From the NCBI RefSeq assembly GCF_013870525.1, contig NZ_JACBXD010000001.1, forward strand, positions 124,001-188,000: DNA of 64,000 nucleotides, read 5' to 3'. Both the position numbers and the translations under genes were made by a program. Under the pieces are notes generated by a model that saw nothing but the letters and a program-made list of their open reading frames with translations, was not told where the DNA came from and ran no database searches. The stretch comes from Amycolatopsis pittospori (GTDB lineage Bacteria; Actinomycetota; Actinomycetes; Mycobacteriales; Pseudonocardiaceae). Positions within the stretch are counted from its first letter, which is position 1. The number at the start of each line of letters is the position of its first letter. Below, in pieces: positions 16,726 through 25,466 of the stretch.

Positions 16726-18248
16726 CAGAAGAACCCGAGCGCACTGTCCGAATAGGACACCAGCATGTTCTTGGTCTGCTGGTAGTGGTCCAGCATCATC
16801 TTGTGGTTCTCGCGTCCGATGCCGGACGCCTTGTAGCCGCCGAAGGCCGCGTGCGCGGGGTAGGCGTGGTAGTTGTTGACCCACACCCGGCCGGCCTGGA
16901 TGTCGCGGCCGGCGCGGTAGGCGGTGTTGCCGTCGCGGGACCAGACACCGGCGCCGAGGCCGTACAGCGTGTCGTTGGCGATCTTGAGCGCGTCGGCGTA
17001 GTCGTCGAACTTCGCCACCGAGACGACCGGGCCGAAGATCTCCTCCTGGAAGATCCGCATCTTGTTGTCGCCCTCGAACACCGTCGGCTGCACGTAGTAC
17101 CCGCCGGACAGTTCTCCGCCGAGGTCGCTGCGCTCGCCGCCGGTGAGGACCTTCGCGCCTTCCTTCACGCCGATGTCGATGTAGGAAAGGATCTTCTCCA
17201 GCTGGTCGTTGGAGGCCTGCGCGCCGATCTGCGTCTCGGTGTCGAGCGGGTGGCCCTGCTTGATCTTCTTGACCCGTTCGACGGCGTCGCCGAGGAACCG
17301 GTCGTAGATGCCGGACTGGATCAGCGCCCGCGACGGGCAAGTGCAGACCTCGCCTTGATTCAGCGCGAAGAGCGCGAAGCCCTCCTGCGCCTTGTCGTAG
17401 AAGGCGTCGTTGGCCGCGGCGACGTCGTCGAAGAAGATGTTCGGGCTCTTCCCGCCGAGTTCGACGGTGACCGGGATGATGTTCTCGCTGGCGTACTGCA
17501 GGATCAGGCGCCCGGTGGTGGTCTCGCCGGTGAACGCGACCTTCCGTACCCGGTTGCTCGACGCGAGCGGTTTGCCCGCCTCGACGCCGAACCCGTTGAC
17601 GATGTTCAGCACGCCCGGCGGGATCAGATCGCCGATGAGCGACATCAGCAGGTGGATCGACGCCGGGGTCTGTTCGGCCGGTTTGAGCACGATCGCGTTG
17701 CCGGCGGCAAGCGCGGGCGCGAGTTTCCAGACCGCCATCAGCAGCGGGAAGTTCCACGGGATGATCTGGCCGACGACGCCGAGCGGCTCGTGGAAGTGGT
17801 ATGCCACGGTGTTGTCGTCGATCTGCGAAATGCCGCCTTCTTGGGCGCGCAGGGCGCCGGCGAAGTAGCGGAAGTGGTCGATCGCGAGCGGAATGTCGGC
17901 GGCGAGGGTTTCGCGGACCGGCTTGCCGTTCTCCCAAGACTCGGCGACGGCGATCGCTTCGAGGCTCTGTTCCATCCGGTCGGCGATCCTGAGCAGCACA
18001 TTCGACCGCTCGTCCACCGACGTCCGGCCCCATGCCGCGGCCGCGCCCTCGGCCGCGTCGAGCGCGCGGTCGACGTCGGCGGCGGTGCCGCGGGCGATCT
18101 CGGTGAACACCTGTCCGGTCACCGGGGTCGGGTTTTCGAAGTACCGACCGCTCGCGGGCGGTACGTACTCGCCTCCGATGTAGTGGTCGTAGCGCGATTC
18201 GTAGCTGACGACGCTGCCTTCGGTGTTCGGTGCCGCGTACTTGGCCAT
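16725..18248 (-). CDS. NAD-dependent aldehyde dehydrogenase
   Basis: 507-residue ALDH superfamily enzyme: I-P-W-N-F-P-L-L near residue 163, cofactor [17 protein letters not shown], and the catalytic Cys in [10 protein letters not shown] (about residue 302), then [11 protein letters not shown] near the C-terminus. It resembles ExaC/AldA-type acetaldehyde dehydrogenases. Start ATG 18248 (M-A-K-Y-A-A-P) follows GAGGCAGGACAG; the longer frame to 18314 covers the promoter. It forms an operon with DUF779 and is divergent from a GAF-type activator that probably controls it. Confidence 0.9.
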   Translation of the reverse strand: MAKYAAPNTEGSVVSYESRYDHYIGGEYVPPASGRYFENPTPVTGQVFTEIARGTAADVDRALDAAEGAAAAWGRTSVDERSNVLLRIADRMEQSLEAIAVAESWENGKPVRETLAADIPLAIDHFRYFAGALRAQEGGISQIDDNTVAYHFHEPLGVVGQIIPWNFPLLMAVWKLAPALAAGNAIVLKPAEQTPASIHLLMSLIGDLIPPGVLNIVNGFGVEAGKPLASSNRVRKVAFTGETTTGRLILQYASENIIPVTVELGGKSPNIFFDDVAAANDAFYDKAQEGFALFALNQGEVCTCPSRALIQSGIYDRFLGDAVERVKKIKQGHPLDTETQIGAQASNDQLEKILSYIDIGVKEGAKVLTGGERSDLGGELSGGYYVQPTVFEGDNKMRIFQEEIFGPVVSVAKFDDYADALKIANDTLYGLGAGVWSRDGNTAYRAGRDIQAGRVWVNNYHAYPAHAAFGGYKASGIGRENHKMMLDHYQQTKNMLVSYSDSALGFF

Positions 18249-18301
18249 CTGTCCTGCCTCATCGCTAGGGGTGACGGATGGCGGCGAAGGTAGGCCGGGC
18301 G

Positions 18302-18346
18302 ACGTTGCACGCACGTTGCAGGGAAGTGAGCGCGGTCACCTATCCT
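18302..18346. promoter_or_regulatory. Direct-repeat operator and leaderless promoter between aldehyde dehydrogenase and GAF regulator
   Basis: Two exact copies of ACGTTGCA (18302-18309 and 18313-18320) are spaced 11 bp, one helical turn, as expected for an activator dimer. TATCCT (18341-18346) followed by seven bases and GTG 18354 fits a leaderless promoter for the regulator. Confidence 0.6.
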
Positions 18347-18353
18347 CGAAAAC

Positions 18354-19835
18354 GTGGCGGAGCGGCCCGATGGTGAGGCGTCGCCGCGTGACCCTCAGGA
18401 GTACGCGCGGCTGCTGAAGGACGTCCACGACGCCGTCCTCTCCGGGGTTCCCGCGCCACGTTCTCCCAGGTCGATCGTGTCGGCGTCATGGGATCGCTCG
18501 CTCGCCGCGCGGGTCGATCCGGACACCGGTGTCGCCCCGCTGGTCTACGACTCCAGCGAGCTGAGCGGCCTGCGTGAAGAACATCCGCTGGCCCCGGTGC
18601 TGCCGATCCTGCGCCAGACGCTGGTGAGCATCGCGGACGACGCCGAGCACATGATGATCGTGACCGACGCGGCCGGGCACATCCTGTGGCGCGAGGGCGC
18701 GGCGGGCGTGCTGCGGCGTGCGGACGGCGTGATGCTCGCCGAGGGCACGCGGTGGAGCGAGGACGTCATCGGCACCAATGCGATGGGCACGACGCTCGCC
18801 ACCGGGGAGCCGGTGCAGATCTACTCGGCCGAGCATCTCGTGCGGACCTATCACGGTTGGACCTGCGCGGCGGCGCCCGTACGTGATCCGGAGACCGGCG
18901 CACTGCTCGGGTCGATCGACGTCAGCGGGCCGCTGCGGACCGTCCATCCCGCAATGCTCGCGCTGGTCACGGCCGCCGCCCAGCTCGCCGAAGGACAGTT
19001 GCGGGCACGGCTCGCGCTGCGCGACGAACGGCTGCGGATCATGAACATGACCCATCTGGAGTCGCTCCGCGGCGCGCCGGGCGCGTTGCTTTCCGCGCAG
19101 GGCCGCGTGCTCGCGGCGGAATCCTGTGGCGATCTTCCCTCCACTGTGGACATCCGGCGCGGCGGCGGCGCGGTCACCCTGCCCGACGGACGGCTCGGCA
19201 CGGTGGAGCCGTTGAGCGAGGGTTACCTGCTGCGACTGCGGAACCGGGGCCCGTCGAGGCGCCCCCGGCTCGCGCTGGAGTTCCTCACCGACGGCCCGCC
19301 GTCGACCACTGTGGACGGACGAGAGATCCCGTTCACCTTGCGGCACGCGGAGATCCTCACGCTGCTTGCCCTGAACCCCGGCGGACTCTCGGCGGAACGG
19401 CTGGCGCTGCTGCTCTACGGCGAGAGCGGCAACCCGGTGACGGTGCGCGCCGAGATCCACCGGCTGCGGACGCAACTCGGGTCGGACATCGTGCGGACGC
19501 GGCCGTACCGGCTGTCGGCCGACGTCGACGCCGACTTCCTGCGGGTCCGCGCGGCGCTCAGGCGGGGCGACGTCGCCGGTGCGGCCGACGCGTTCCACGG
19601 TCCGCTTCTGGCCGAGTCGGAATCCCCCGCCGTGCGCGAGGAACGCGAGTCCGTCACCGCGTCGGTCCGCCGGGTCGTGCTCGGCGGCAAGGACGCGGCG
19701 GCGCTCTGGTCGTACTGGGAGACGTCGTGCGGTGCCGACGACTTGGAGATCGTCGACGCGCTGTGCCGGGTGCTGCCCGACGGCGACCCGCGACGTGCCG
19801 TGGCCTTCACCCATCGGGCCCGGCTGGGTCGCTGA
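18354..19835 (+). CDS. GAF-domain transcriptional regulator (AcoR-like N-terminus, wHTH C-terminus)
   Basis: 493 residues. Residues 40-75 (S-W-D-R-S-L and following) and the GAF region (about 85-215: M-I-V-T-D-A-A-G-H-I-L-W-R-E-G, W-S-E-D-V-I-G-T-N-A-M-G-T, H-L-V-R-T-Y-H-G-W-T-C-A-A-A-P-V) match the sensor half of AcoR-type regulators, but no sigma54-interacting AAA+ domain follows. Instead residues 320-380 form a winged helix (R-H-A-E-I-L-T-L-L-A-L-N-P-G-G-L to R-A-E-I-H-R-L-R-T-Q-L-G). This is the usual actinobacterial version, typically placed beside acetaldehyde dehydrogenase genes. It probably senses an aldehyde or alcohol and activates 18248-16342. Confidence 0.85.
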   Translation: MAERPDGEASPRDPQEYARLLKDVHDAVLSGVPAPRSPRSIVSASWDRSLAARVDPDTGVAPLVYDSSELSGLREEHPLAPVLPILRQTLVSIADDAEHMMIVTDAAGHILWREGAAGVLRRADGVMLAEGTRWSEDVIGTNAMGTTLATGEPVQIYSAEHLVRTYHGWTCAAAPVRDPETGALLGSIDVSGPLRTVHPAMLALVTAAAQLAEGQLRARLALRDERLRIMNMTHLESLRGAPGALLSAQGRVLAAESCGDLPSTVDIRRGGGAVTLPDGRLGTVEPLSEGYLLRLRNRGPSRRPRLALEFLTDGPPSTTVDGREIPFTLRHAEILTLLALNPGGLSAERLALLLYGESGNPVTVRAEIHRLRTQLGSDIVRTRPYRLSADVDADFLRVRAALRRGDVAGAADAFHGPLLAESESPAVREERESVTASVRRVVLGGKDAAALWSYWETSCGADDLEIVDALCRVLPDGDPRRAVAFTHRARLGR

Positions 19836-19842
19836 CGAAAGT

Positions 19843-19862
19843 GATAGCAAAGGTCCCTTGCT
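19843..19862. repeat. Single arm of palindrome family A
   Basis: GATAGCAAAGGTCCCTTGCT, identical over 20 bases to the right arm of the hairpin at 8857-8876, but the opposite arm is missing. A decayed or half copy of the repeat after the regulator gene. Confidence 0.75.
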
Positions 19863-19922
19863 CCGCCGGGGTGCCGAAAATGGGGTGAGGGACGCACGGC
19901 CGCGGGCGTAGCGTCGGCGACC

Positions 19923-20726
19923 ATGATCGGTGAAGCGAACGCGGGAGACGACCCGGCGGACGGCTGGTTCCCCGAGAGCGTGGCCGCGAGTTACGACGCA
20001 CCGGGCGGCGTGAACTCACCCGACGTGGTGACAACCGCCGTGGACGTCCTCGAAGACCTCGCCGACGGCCCGGTCCTCGAATTCGCCGTCGGCACCGGGC
20101 GGATCGCCGCGCCGCTGGCCGCTCGCGGCGTACCGGTGAGCGGCATCGAACTGAGCCGGGCGATGGCGGCGCGGCTCGTGGACAAGCCGGGCGGCGACGC
20201 CGTCGAGGTCACGATCGGCGACATGACGACGACGCGGGTGGACGGCCGGTTCTCGTTGGTCTATCTGGTGTTCAACACGATCAGCAACGTGACCACCCAG
20301 GACGGGCAGGTCGACGTCTTCCGCAACGCGGCCGCGCACCTGCGGCCGGGCGGACTGTTCCTCGTCGAGGTGGGCCTCCCGGACCTGCGCCGACTGCCAC
20401 CCGGACAGGACACCGTCCCGTTCACGGTGACCCCCGGCTACGTCGGGTTCGACCAGTACGACGTCGTCACGCAGGAGTTCACGTCGAACCACGTCACGGT
20501 GTCACCCGACGGGACGGGGCGGTTCCGCCGTATCCCCTTCCGGTATGCCTGGCCTGCCGAGATGGACCTCATGGCGCGTATCGCCGGGATGAGGCCGAAG
20601 TACCGCTGGGCGGATTGGGACCGCTCGGAGTTCACCGCCGAGAGCACCAAGCACGTGTCCGTCTGGGAGGCAGACCCCGGCATGTTGTCCGTTCCGTTCG
20701 AAGATGGCGGGATTTCGGGCGGCTGA
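19923..20726 (+). CDS. Class I SAM-dependent methyltransferase
   Basis: 267 residues with a Rossmann methyltransferase core: motif I L-E-F-A-V-G-T-G-R-I-A (about 55-65), motif II V-S-G-I-E-L-S-R-A-M and L-R-P-G-G-L-F-L-V-E-V-G. Substrate unknown. TAGCGT about eight bases before ATG 19923 fits a leaderless start. The last 17 or so residues after S-V-W-E are unlike the usual family end; the underlying DNA (GCATGTTGTCC) is repeated at about 20970 in the following non-coding region, so the C-terminus may have been extended by repeat DNA. Confidence 0.8.
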   Translation: MIGEANAGDDPADGWFPESVAASYDAPGGVNSPDVVTTAVDVLEDLADGPVLEFAVGTGRIAAPLAARGVPVSGIELSRAMAARLVDKPGGDAVEVTIGDMTTTRVDGRFSLVYLVFNTISNVTTQDGQVDVFRNAAAHLRPGGLFLVEVGLPDLRRLPPGQDTVPFTVTPGYVGFDQYDVVTQEFTSNHVTVSPDGTGRFRRIPFRYAWPAEMDLMARIAGMRPKYRWADWDRSEFTAESTKHVSVWEADPGMLSVPFEDGGISGG

Positions 20727-21187
20727 CCTGCGGTTCGCCAAATAGGTATGGACATCACGGCGGTGATCTGTCCGGACCTTCTTGGCGGATTCGGTGCGCA
20801 GGACGGGCTCGACAGCATCGGAAGCAACGGCGTCGCCGCGTGACAATGCAGAGTACGGAGACGCGAACCACACTGCCCCCGCAGGCAACGACCCGCCATG
20901 TACCCCCGAACTCCGCCACTACCTCCGCCATCGAGGTCCGAACACCGCCACCTTCGTCCGGACAGGACAGCATGTTGTCCCGTCCGGCTGAGCCTTTCGG
21001 GTCTGTGTGCCGCTGAGCTGCGGCACGAAAACTAGGTCCGGACAGTTGGTCGCCGAGTTGTCCGGACTTACCTTGCGGAATCGGTGACTGCGGTTCGGCT
21101 TCGAGCATGCGCACCGTTGATCACGCGGCCCGTCGTCGAGCCGAACGACGGGTGCCTGTATCCCGTCCGCCTTCCACTCCGGAAGCT
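20727..21187. other. Gene-poor stretch with short imperfect repeats
   Basis: No open frame here has convincing coding character. Repeated short units are seen: a TGTCCGGAC-x-T-T-type unit about 30 bases long near 20768 and again near 21058 (about three quarters identical), CCGGACAGGACA near 20958 (again near 21943) and CGAAAACTAGG-Y-CCGGACA near 21027 (again near 21911). Together with the matching stretch after 21626 they flank the Imm10-like gene. Confidence 0.5.
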
Positions 21188-21625
21188 TCACCCACCGGAG
21201 GAGGGGCCAGCAGCGCTCAGCCCGATTAGCTCTGGTCGCTTGTCGTGAGCGCCCCAGGCGAGAATCTCGCGGAGCCGTCCGGACAGAACCACGTCATCAG
21301 TACGTGAGCCGCTCAGGTCTGCCTCCACGGCAATCGGGACGTCCAGGATCGCGGCGTCCTCGGCCGTGAACTCCAGGGTGAGCTGTGCACCGGTCAATCG
21401 CACACCACGCAGGCAGCCATACACCGTGACACCTCGTTCGGTGGAGACGCAGTAAGAGTCCATCCCTGACCGGACTTCTTGCTCGTCGGGCTCGTAGGTG
21501 GATCGCTGGATAGAGAACGACCTCCGGACACCGGCACCATCGACTCCGGCGATCCCGACCTCCACGGTCTCATCGTCCTCGTAGTCCTCGAAGTACCCGA
21601 CCTCCACTGCGGTCAGCCTCATCAT
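21188..21625 (-). CDS. Imm10-like immunity protein (orphan)
   Basis: About 145 residues. The pattern S-I-Q-R-S then D-E-Q-E-V-R-S-G-M-D-S-Y-C-V-S-T-E, V-Y-G-C-L-R-G-V-R-L-T-G-A-Q-L-T-L-E-F-T and L-R-E-I-L resembles the polymorphic-toxin immunity family Imm10. Such proteins neutralise a cognate secreted toxin; no toxin gene is visible within the window, so this would be an orphan immunity gene of the kind kept against neighbours. I prefer the ATG at 21625 after AGGGTG; 21622 and GTG/ATG codons up to 21670 are possible. It lies alone between repeat-bearing non-coding DNA, suggesting arrival by recombination. Confidence 0.55.
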   Translation of the reverse strand: MMRLTAVEVGYFEDYEDDETVEVGIAGVDGAGVRRSFSIQRSTYEPDEQEVRSGMDSYCVSTERGVTVYGCLRGVRLTGAQLTLEFTAEDAAILDVPIAVEADLSGSRTDDVVLSGRLREILAWGAHDKRPELIGLSAAGPSSGG

Positions 21626-21970
21626 CGGCAGCACCCTTCCCACAGCCCATGTCCCTGAGCGCTTGACCACCGGGGCCAGACCAGGCTTCGGTGGATGTGC
21701 CCCATTCTCCTGACCGCTACCCGCCGCGGATCAGCACCCGCAGATTCCCCGAACCCGCCCGACCGCGCACGGAAGCCGCTGCTCACCGTCCTCGTCAGTG
21801 AACACGACCTCGAACCGTTCACTCGATACGGACCCGCCACCAGAGACAAGATCAAGGCTCTGCACGGGCGGCATTGTGCCGAACCCGCCCCAGCTCACCA
21901 GCCACCGCCCCGAAAACTAGGCCCGGACACCGAAAGGATCAGCCGGACAGGACACATGCGAGCGCGCCCA
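21626..21970. other. Non-coding stretch with second set of flanking repeats
   Basis: No supported gene. It carries the second copies of CGAAAACTAGG-Y-CCGGACA (about 21911) and CCGGACAGGACA (about 21943), the counterparts of those on the other side of the Imm10-like gene. It ends at the SGNH operator pair. Confidence 0.45.
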
Positions 21971-21973
21971 GAA

Positions 21974-22011
21974 GTAGACAGCGTCTACACGAGTTTGATA
22001 GACAGTGTCTA
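21974..22011. promoter_or_regulatory. Paired palindromic operators upstream of SGNH hydrolase-TetR operon
   Basis: GTAGACAGCGTCTAC (21974-21988) and TAGACAGTGTCTA (21999-22011) are two near-identical palindromes with centres 24 bp apart, before ATG 22042. The shape is typical of TetR-family sites; the TetR gene at the end of this operon is the obvious candidate, giving autoregulation. Confidence 0.8.
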
Positions 22012-22041
22012 CAAGGTGAACTCGCGGTTACGGAGATCTGG

Positions 22042-22842
22042 ATGGGCTACCAACGTTTCGTCGCGCTCGGCGACAGCTGCGCCGAAGGGCTGGCGGACCC
22101 GCATCCGGACGGCGGCCACTACCGCGGCTGGGCCGACTTCGTCGCCGGACGCCTCGCCGAGGACGAGCCCGGTTTCCGGTACGCCAACCTCGCGGTCCGC
22201 GGGCGACGCCTCGACCAGATCCACGCCGAACAGACCCCGGCCGCGAGCAGGCTCGCCCCCGATCTGATCGCGCTGTTCGGCGGCGGCAACGACGTGATGA
22301 GCCGCGGCTGGGACGCGCGCACGGTGGCCCGCCGCGTCGACACCGCCATCCGCGTCTGCACCGAGATCGCGCCCACCGTCGTCACCTTCACTCTCAGCGA
22401 CATCTCCCACCGCATGCCGATGGGGCACCGTATGCGCCCGCGCATCACCGCGCTGAACGACGCCGTCCGCGAAGCGTCCGTCAGCTACGGCGCGACGCTC
22501 GTCGACCTCTGGCCGGATCACGCCGCGCACGATTCCCGCTATTTCGGGCCGGACCGGCTGCACCTTTCCGAACAGGGACACCGGCGGCTCGCCGGGCACG
22601 TCCTCGGCAAACTCGGCGTCGGCCACGACCCGGCCTGGCTCGAACCGCTTCCCGGCTCGGCCGGCCGCCCCGGTCTGCGGGCGGATCTGCGCTGGGTGAC
22701 GCGGGAGGTCCTGCCGGTCGCGGTCACCCGCTTCCGCAACCGGCTCATCGGCCGCCAGCCGGGGGACGGCTTCCTGCCGAAGCGCCCCGATCTCCTGCCG
22801 GTCCTCGGGGAAAACCAGGCATGGGCGCCCGAACCCGCCTGA
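22042..22842 (+). CDS. SGNH/GDSL-family hydrolase
   Basis: 266 residues. Block I F-V-A-L-G-D-S-C-A-E-G with nucleophile Ser12, block III G-G-G-N-D-V-M, and block V D-R-L-H-L-S-E-Q-G-H with the catalytic Asp/His. Esterase/lipase or acyltransferase acting on an unknown ester. No signal peptide, so probably cytoplasmic. Start ATG 22042 after CGGAGATC; the open frame further upstream covers the operators. It overlaps the downstream TetR gene by 22 bp. Confidence 0.88.
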   Translation: MGYQRFVALGDSCAEGLADPHPDGGHYRGWADFVAGRLAEDEPGFRYANLAVRGRRLDQIHAEQTPAASRLAPDLIALFGGGNDVMSRGWDARTVARRVDTAIRVCTEIAPTVVTFTLSDISHRMPMGHRMRPRITALNDAVREASVSYGATLVDLWPDHAAHDSRYFGPDRLHLSEQGHRRLAGHVLGKLGVGHDPAWLEPLPGSAGRPGLRADLRWVTREVLPVAVTRFRNRLIGRQPGDGFLPKRPDLLPVLGENQAWAPEPA

Positions 22843-23378
22843 TCGACACGGCGGCGAATCTGCTGGCCGAAGAGGGCGTCGGCGCCGTCACGCTGCGCGG
22901 GATCGCCAAGGCGGCAGGTGTCTCGCACGGGGCTCCACTGCGGCATTTCTCCGGCCGCGCGGCCTTGCTCTCGGCCGTCGCCACCCGCGGTCACGCCGAA
23001 CTGCTCGACCGCGGCGCCGGCCTGCCGGACGGGACCCCGCGCGAACGCCTGATCGCGGCCTGCCACGGCTATCTCGACTTCGCGCTGGCCAATCCGGCGA
23101 TGTTCGAGTTGATGTTCCGCCGCGACCTCGTCGATCCTGACGATCCCGAACTCACCCGGGTCAGCAGCGCGGTGTTCGACTACTTCGCCGCGTTGGTCGC
23201 CGCCGTCCAGGACGGCGACTGGCATCCCACGACCGATCCGCGGCTGCTCGCGTCGTCACTGTGGGCATCGCTGCACGGCCTCGCCCAGCTGTGGCTTTGG
23301 GGCGGACTGGCGGGTGCGAGCTTCGCGCCTTCACCGGAGAGGGCACTGGCCGTCACGCTGGACGCGTATCTCGGATGA
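22821..23378 (+). CDS. TetR-family transcriptional regulator
   Basis: 185 residues: HTH L-R-G-I-A-K-A-A-G-V-S-H-G-A-P-L-R-H-F then a WHG-type (TetR_C_13-like) ligand domain with P-A-M-F-E-L-M-F-R-R-D and S-L-H-G-L-A-Q-L-W. Its ATG lies within the end of the SGNH gene, so the two are translationally coupled. It most likely binds the paired GTAGAC/GTCTAC operators upstream of the operon. Confidence 0.85.
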   Translation: MGARTRLIDTAANLLAEEGVGAVTLRGIAKAAGVSHGAPLRHFSGRAALLSAVATRGHAELLDRGAGLPDGTPRERLIAACHGYLDFALANPAMFELMFRRDLVDPDDPELTRVSSAVFDYFAALVAAVQDGDWHPTTDPRLLASSLWASLHGLAQLWLWGGLAGASFAPSPERALAVTLDAYLG

Positions 23379-23383
23379 TCAGG

Positions 23384-23463
23384 CTCGGCGAAGAGGCGCC
23401 CCGCTTCGGGTATCCCCTCCCAAAAGGCCCTCTTACCCAGAGTGGGTCATCCTCTTCGCCGAG
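23384..23463. other. Large inverted repeat with nested hairpin
   Basis: CTCGGCGAAGAGG (23384-23396) is exactly complementary to CCTCTTCGCCGAG (23451-23463), enclosing a 54-base loop with its own small ACCC/GGGT hairpin. It lies between the TetR stop and the histidine kinase promoter; it may be a structured 3' end or terminator. Confidence 0.5.
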
Positions 23464-23619
23464 TTGGGGGAATGGAATGTCCATCCTGTTCCGACGGTAT
23501 CCGGGTGGATCACCGAGCGGAATCACCCCGAGTCGGAAGCCGGGGTAAACCTTCGCGGTACATACTCCGGACGAATACCGCGGAAGTTGCATGAATTGAG
23601 CCCCTTAACGCTCCGGCGG

Positions 23620-23625
23620 TAGCTT
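23620..23625 (+). promoter_or_regulatory. -10 box (TAGCTT) for leaderless histidine kinase transcript
   Basis: TAGCTT followed by six bases and GTG 23632, the leaderless layout. It supports the GTG start of the kinase gene. Confidence 0.5.
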
Positions 23626-23631
23626 TCGGTC

Positions 23632-24804
23632 GTGCCGTCCCTCGCCCAGCCGTTTCAACTCCTTCGCGAGCGGCCTCTGCTGATCGACTGCCTGATCGCG
23701 GCGGCCGCGGCGATCCTCCTCGCACTGGGCGCGGCACCTCGCGGCGGCTCGTTCGGCGATCCGGTGCCACCCGGGGCCGTCGCCCTCGCCGTACTCATCG
23801 CGGTCCCGCTGGTCGTACGCCGCCGTCATCCGATCGCGGTCCTGCTCGCCTCGGTTTCGATCATGACCGTTTACACCGCTCTGGGTTACCGTGCCGCGCT
23901 GGGCGAGCCCGCGGCCTTCATCGCGGCATACACGGTGTGGGCGCGCTACCCGCCCGCGAAGGCCGCGGCGCCGACCATCGCCTGGGTCGTCCTTTTCGAA
24001 TTGGGCCTCGTGCTCGGGCACGCACCGTCCTTCGTGGTCGAGACGACGCGCCTGCTCGCCCAGTGCGCCGGCACGGTCATCGTCGGACGCCTCGGCTACC
24101 TCCGCGCGGACAGGATGGTGGAACGCGCGGTCCGCGCGGAACGGGAAATCCGGCTCGAAGCGGAGCAGGCGGTCGTCGAGGAACGCATCCGCATCGCCCA
24201 TGAACTGCACGACGTGGTGTCCCACCACATCTCGGTGATCTCGGTGCAGGCCAACCTCGCGCGCTACGTCTTCGAGTCCTCCCCCGACACCGCGCGCGCC
24301 GCGCTGGACACCATCACCGGGACGACGACGGAGGCGCTCGACGAACTGCGGCGCCTGCTCGGGGTCCTGCGCCCACCGCAGCGCGAAACCCACGAATACC
24401 GTCCGCAACCCGGCCTCGCCGACCTTCCCGCGCTGGTCGCGCGCGTGCGCGAAGCCGGATTATCGGTGGAGACGCGGACCATCGGCGAACCGCGGCGGCT
24501 TCCTCCCGGCCAGCAGCTGTGCACCTACCGCATCGCGCAGGAAGCGCTTACCAACGTGCTCAAACACGCCAGTGCGGCAAAGGCGGAACTCACCCTCGAA
24601 TACGGCGAGGAAGCACTCGTACTGGGTGTGCGCAATTCCGCGTCCGAAAGGACGACACCGCCCGATCCGGCGGGGCAAGGGCTCATCGGAATGCGTGAAC
24701 GCGCGAGAATGTACGGTGGCCATATCGAAATGGGACCGGCCGGATCCGGCGGTTACTCGATCGAACTGACCCTTCCCTATCTGCCGCAGGAGCGAGCCCG
24801 GTGA
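23632..24804 (+). CDS. NarL-type sensor histidine kinase
   Basis: 390 residues. About five hydrophobic helices in residues 15-160 form an intracellular/membrane sensor without a large external loop. The HisKA_3 dimerisation box E-R-I-R-I-A-H-E-L-H-D-V-V-S-H-H (phospho-His about 192) and an ATPase domain with E-A-L-T-N-V-L-K-H-A and G-Q-G-L-I-G-M-R-E-R follow. It phosphorylates the response regulator encoded next (GTGA overlap). Stimulus unknown. Confidence 0.92.
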   Translation: MPSLAQPFQLLRERPLLIDCLIAAAAAILLALGAAPRGGSFGDPVPPGAVALAVLIAVPLVVRRRHPIAVLLASVSIMTVYTALGYRAALGEPAAFIAAYTVWARYPPAKAAAPTIAWVVLFELGLVLGHAPSFVVETTRLLAQCAGTVIVGRLGYLRADRMVERAVRAEREIRLEAEQAVVEERIRIAHELHDVVSHHISVISVQANLARYVFESSPDTARAALDTITGTTTEALDELRRLLGVLRPPQRETHEYRPQPGLADLPALVARVREAGLSVETRTIGEPRRLPPGQQLCTYRIAQEALTNVLKHASAAKAELTLEYGEEALVLGVRNSASERTTPPDPAGQGLIGMRERARMYGGHIEMGPAGSGGYSIELTLPYLPQERAR

Positions 24805-25466
24805 CCAGTGTGCTGGTGGTCGACGACCAGGATCTCGTCCGGGCGGGCTTCGCCGCTCTGCTCGAAGCCGTTCCCGACGTGCGCGTCGTGGGCGAAGCGC
24901 GAGACGGGCTCGAAGCCGTCGAGAAGGCTCTCGAACTGCGTCCGGACGTGATCCTGATGGACATCCGGCTGCCCGGACTCGACGGCGTCAAGGCGACGGA
25001 ACGGATCCTCGCGCAGGCCGGACCCGAAAAACCGAGTGTGCTCATGCTGACGGTGTTCGACCTCGACGAGTACGTCTACACCGCGTTGCGCGCGGGCGCG
25101 GCGGGTTTCCTGCTCAAGGACAGCCCACCGGAGACGCTGATCGCCGGCATCCACGCCGTCGCGCGGGGCGACATGCTGTTCGGTCCGACCATCACCCGGC
25201 GGCTGGTCGAGGCCTTCACCCAGGGTCCGCCCGGACAACCGGCGGCGCCGCCCGCGCTGGCCGGGCTGACCGAACGCGAACTCGAGGTACTGCGGTTCGT
25301 CGGCACCGGCACGACGAACGCCGACATCGCGCGGAGCCTGCTGGTCAGTGAGGCCACGGTGAAGACGCATCTGAACCGCGTGATGACGAAACTCGGGATC
25401 TCCAGCCGCGCGCAGGCCGTGGTGGTGGCCTACGAAACGGGCCTCGTGCGGCCTCGCGGCTCCTGA
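24801..25466 (+). CDS. NarL/LuxR-family response regulator
   Basis: 221 residues: receiver domain with acidic V-V-D-D-Q-D-L-V, phospho-acceptor Asp54 in I-L-M-D-I-R-L-P-G and conserved Lys in F-L-L-K-D; C-terminal LuxR HTH L-T-E-R-E-L-E-V-L-R-F-V then A-T-V-K-T-H-L-N-R-V-M-T-K-L-G-I. GTG start overlaps the kinase stop by four bases. Its 3' end overlaps the convergent desaturase-like gene by 37 bp. Target genes unknown. Confidence 0.93.
   Translation: MTSVLVVDDQDLVRAGFAALLEAVPDVRVVGEARDGLEAVEKALELRPDVILMDIRLPGLDGVKATERILAQAGPEKPSVLMLTVFDLDEYVYTALRAGAAGFLLKDSPPETLIAGIHAVARGDMLFGPTITRRLVEAFTQGPPGQPAAPPALAGLTERELEVLRFVGTGTTNADIARSLLVSEATVKTHLNRVMTKLGISSRAQAVVVAYETGLVRPRGS

Noticed and set aside
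16701..18293. 530-codon plus-strand frame opposite the aldehyde dehydrogenase
   Set aside because: The minus strand encodes a complete ALDH; the plus frame has low complexity and no recognisable motif.
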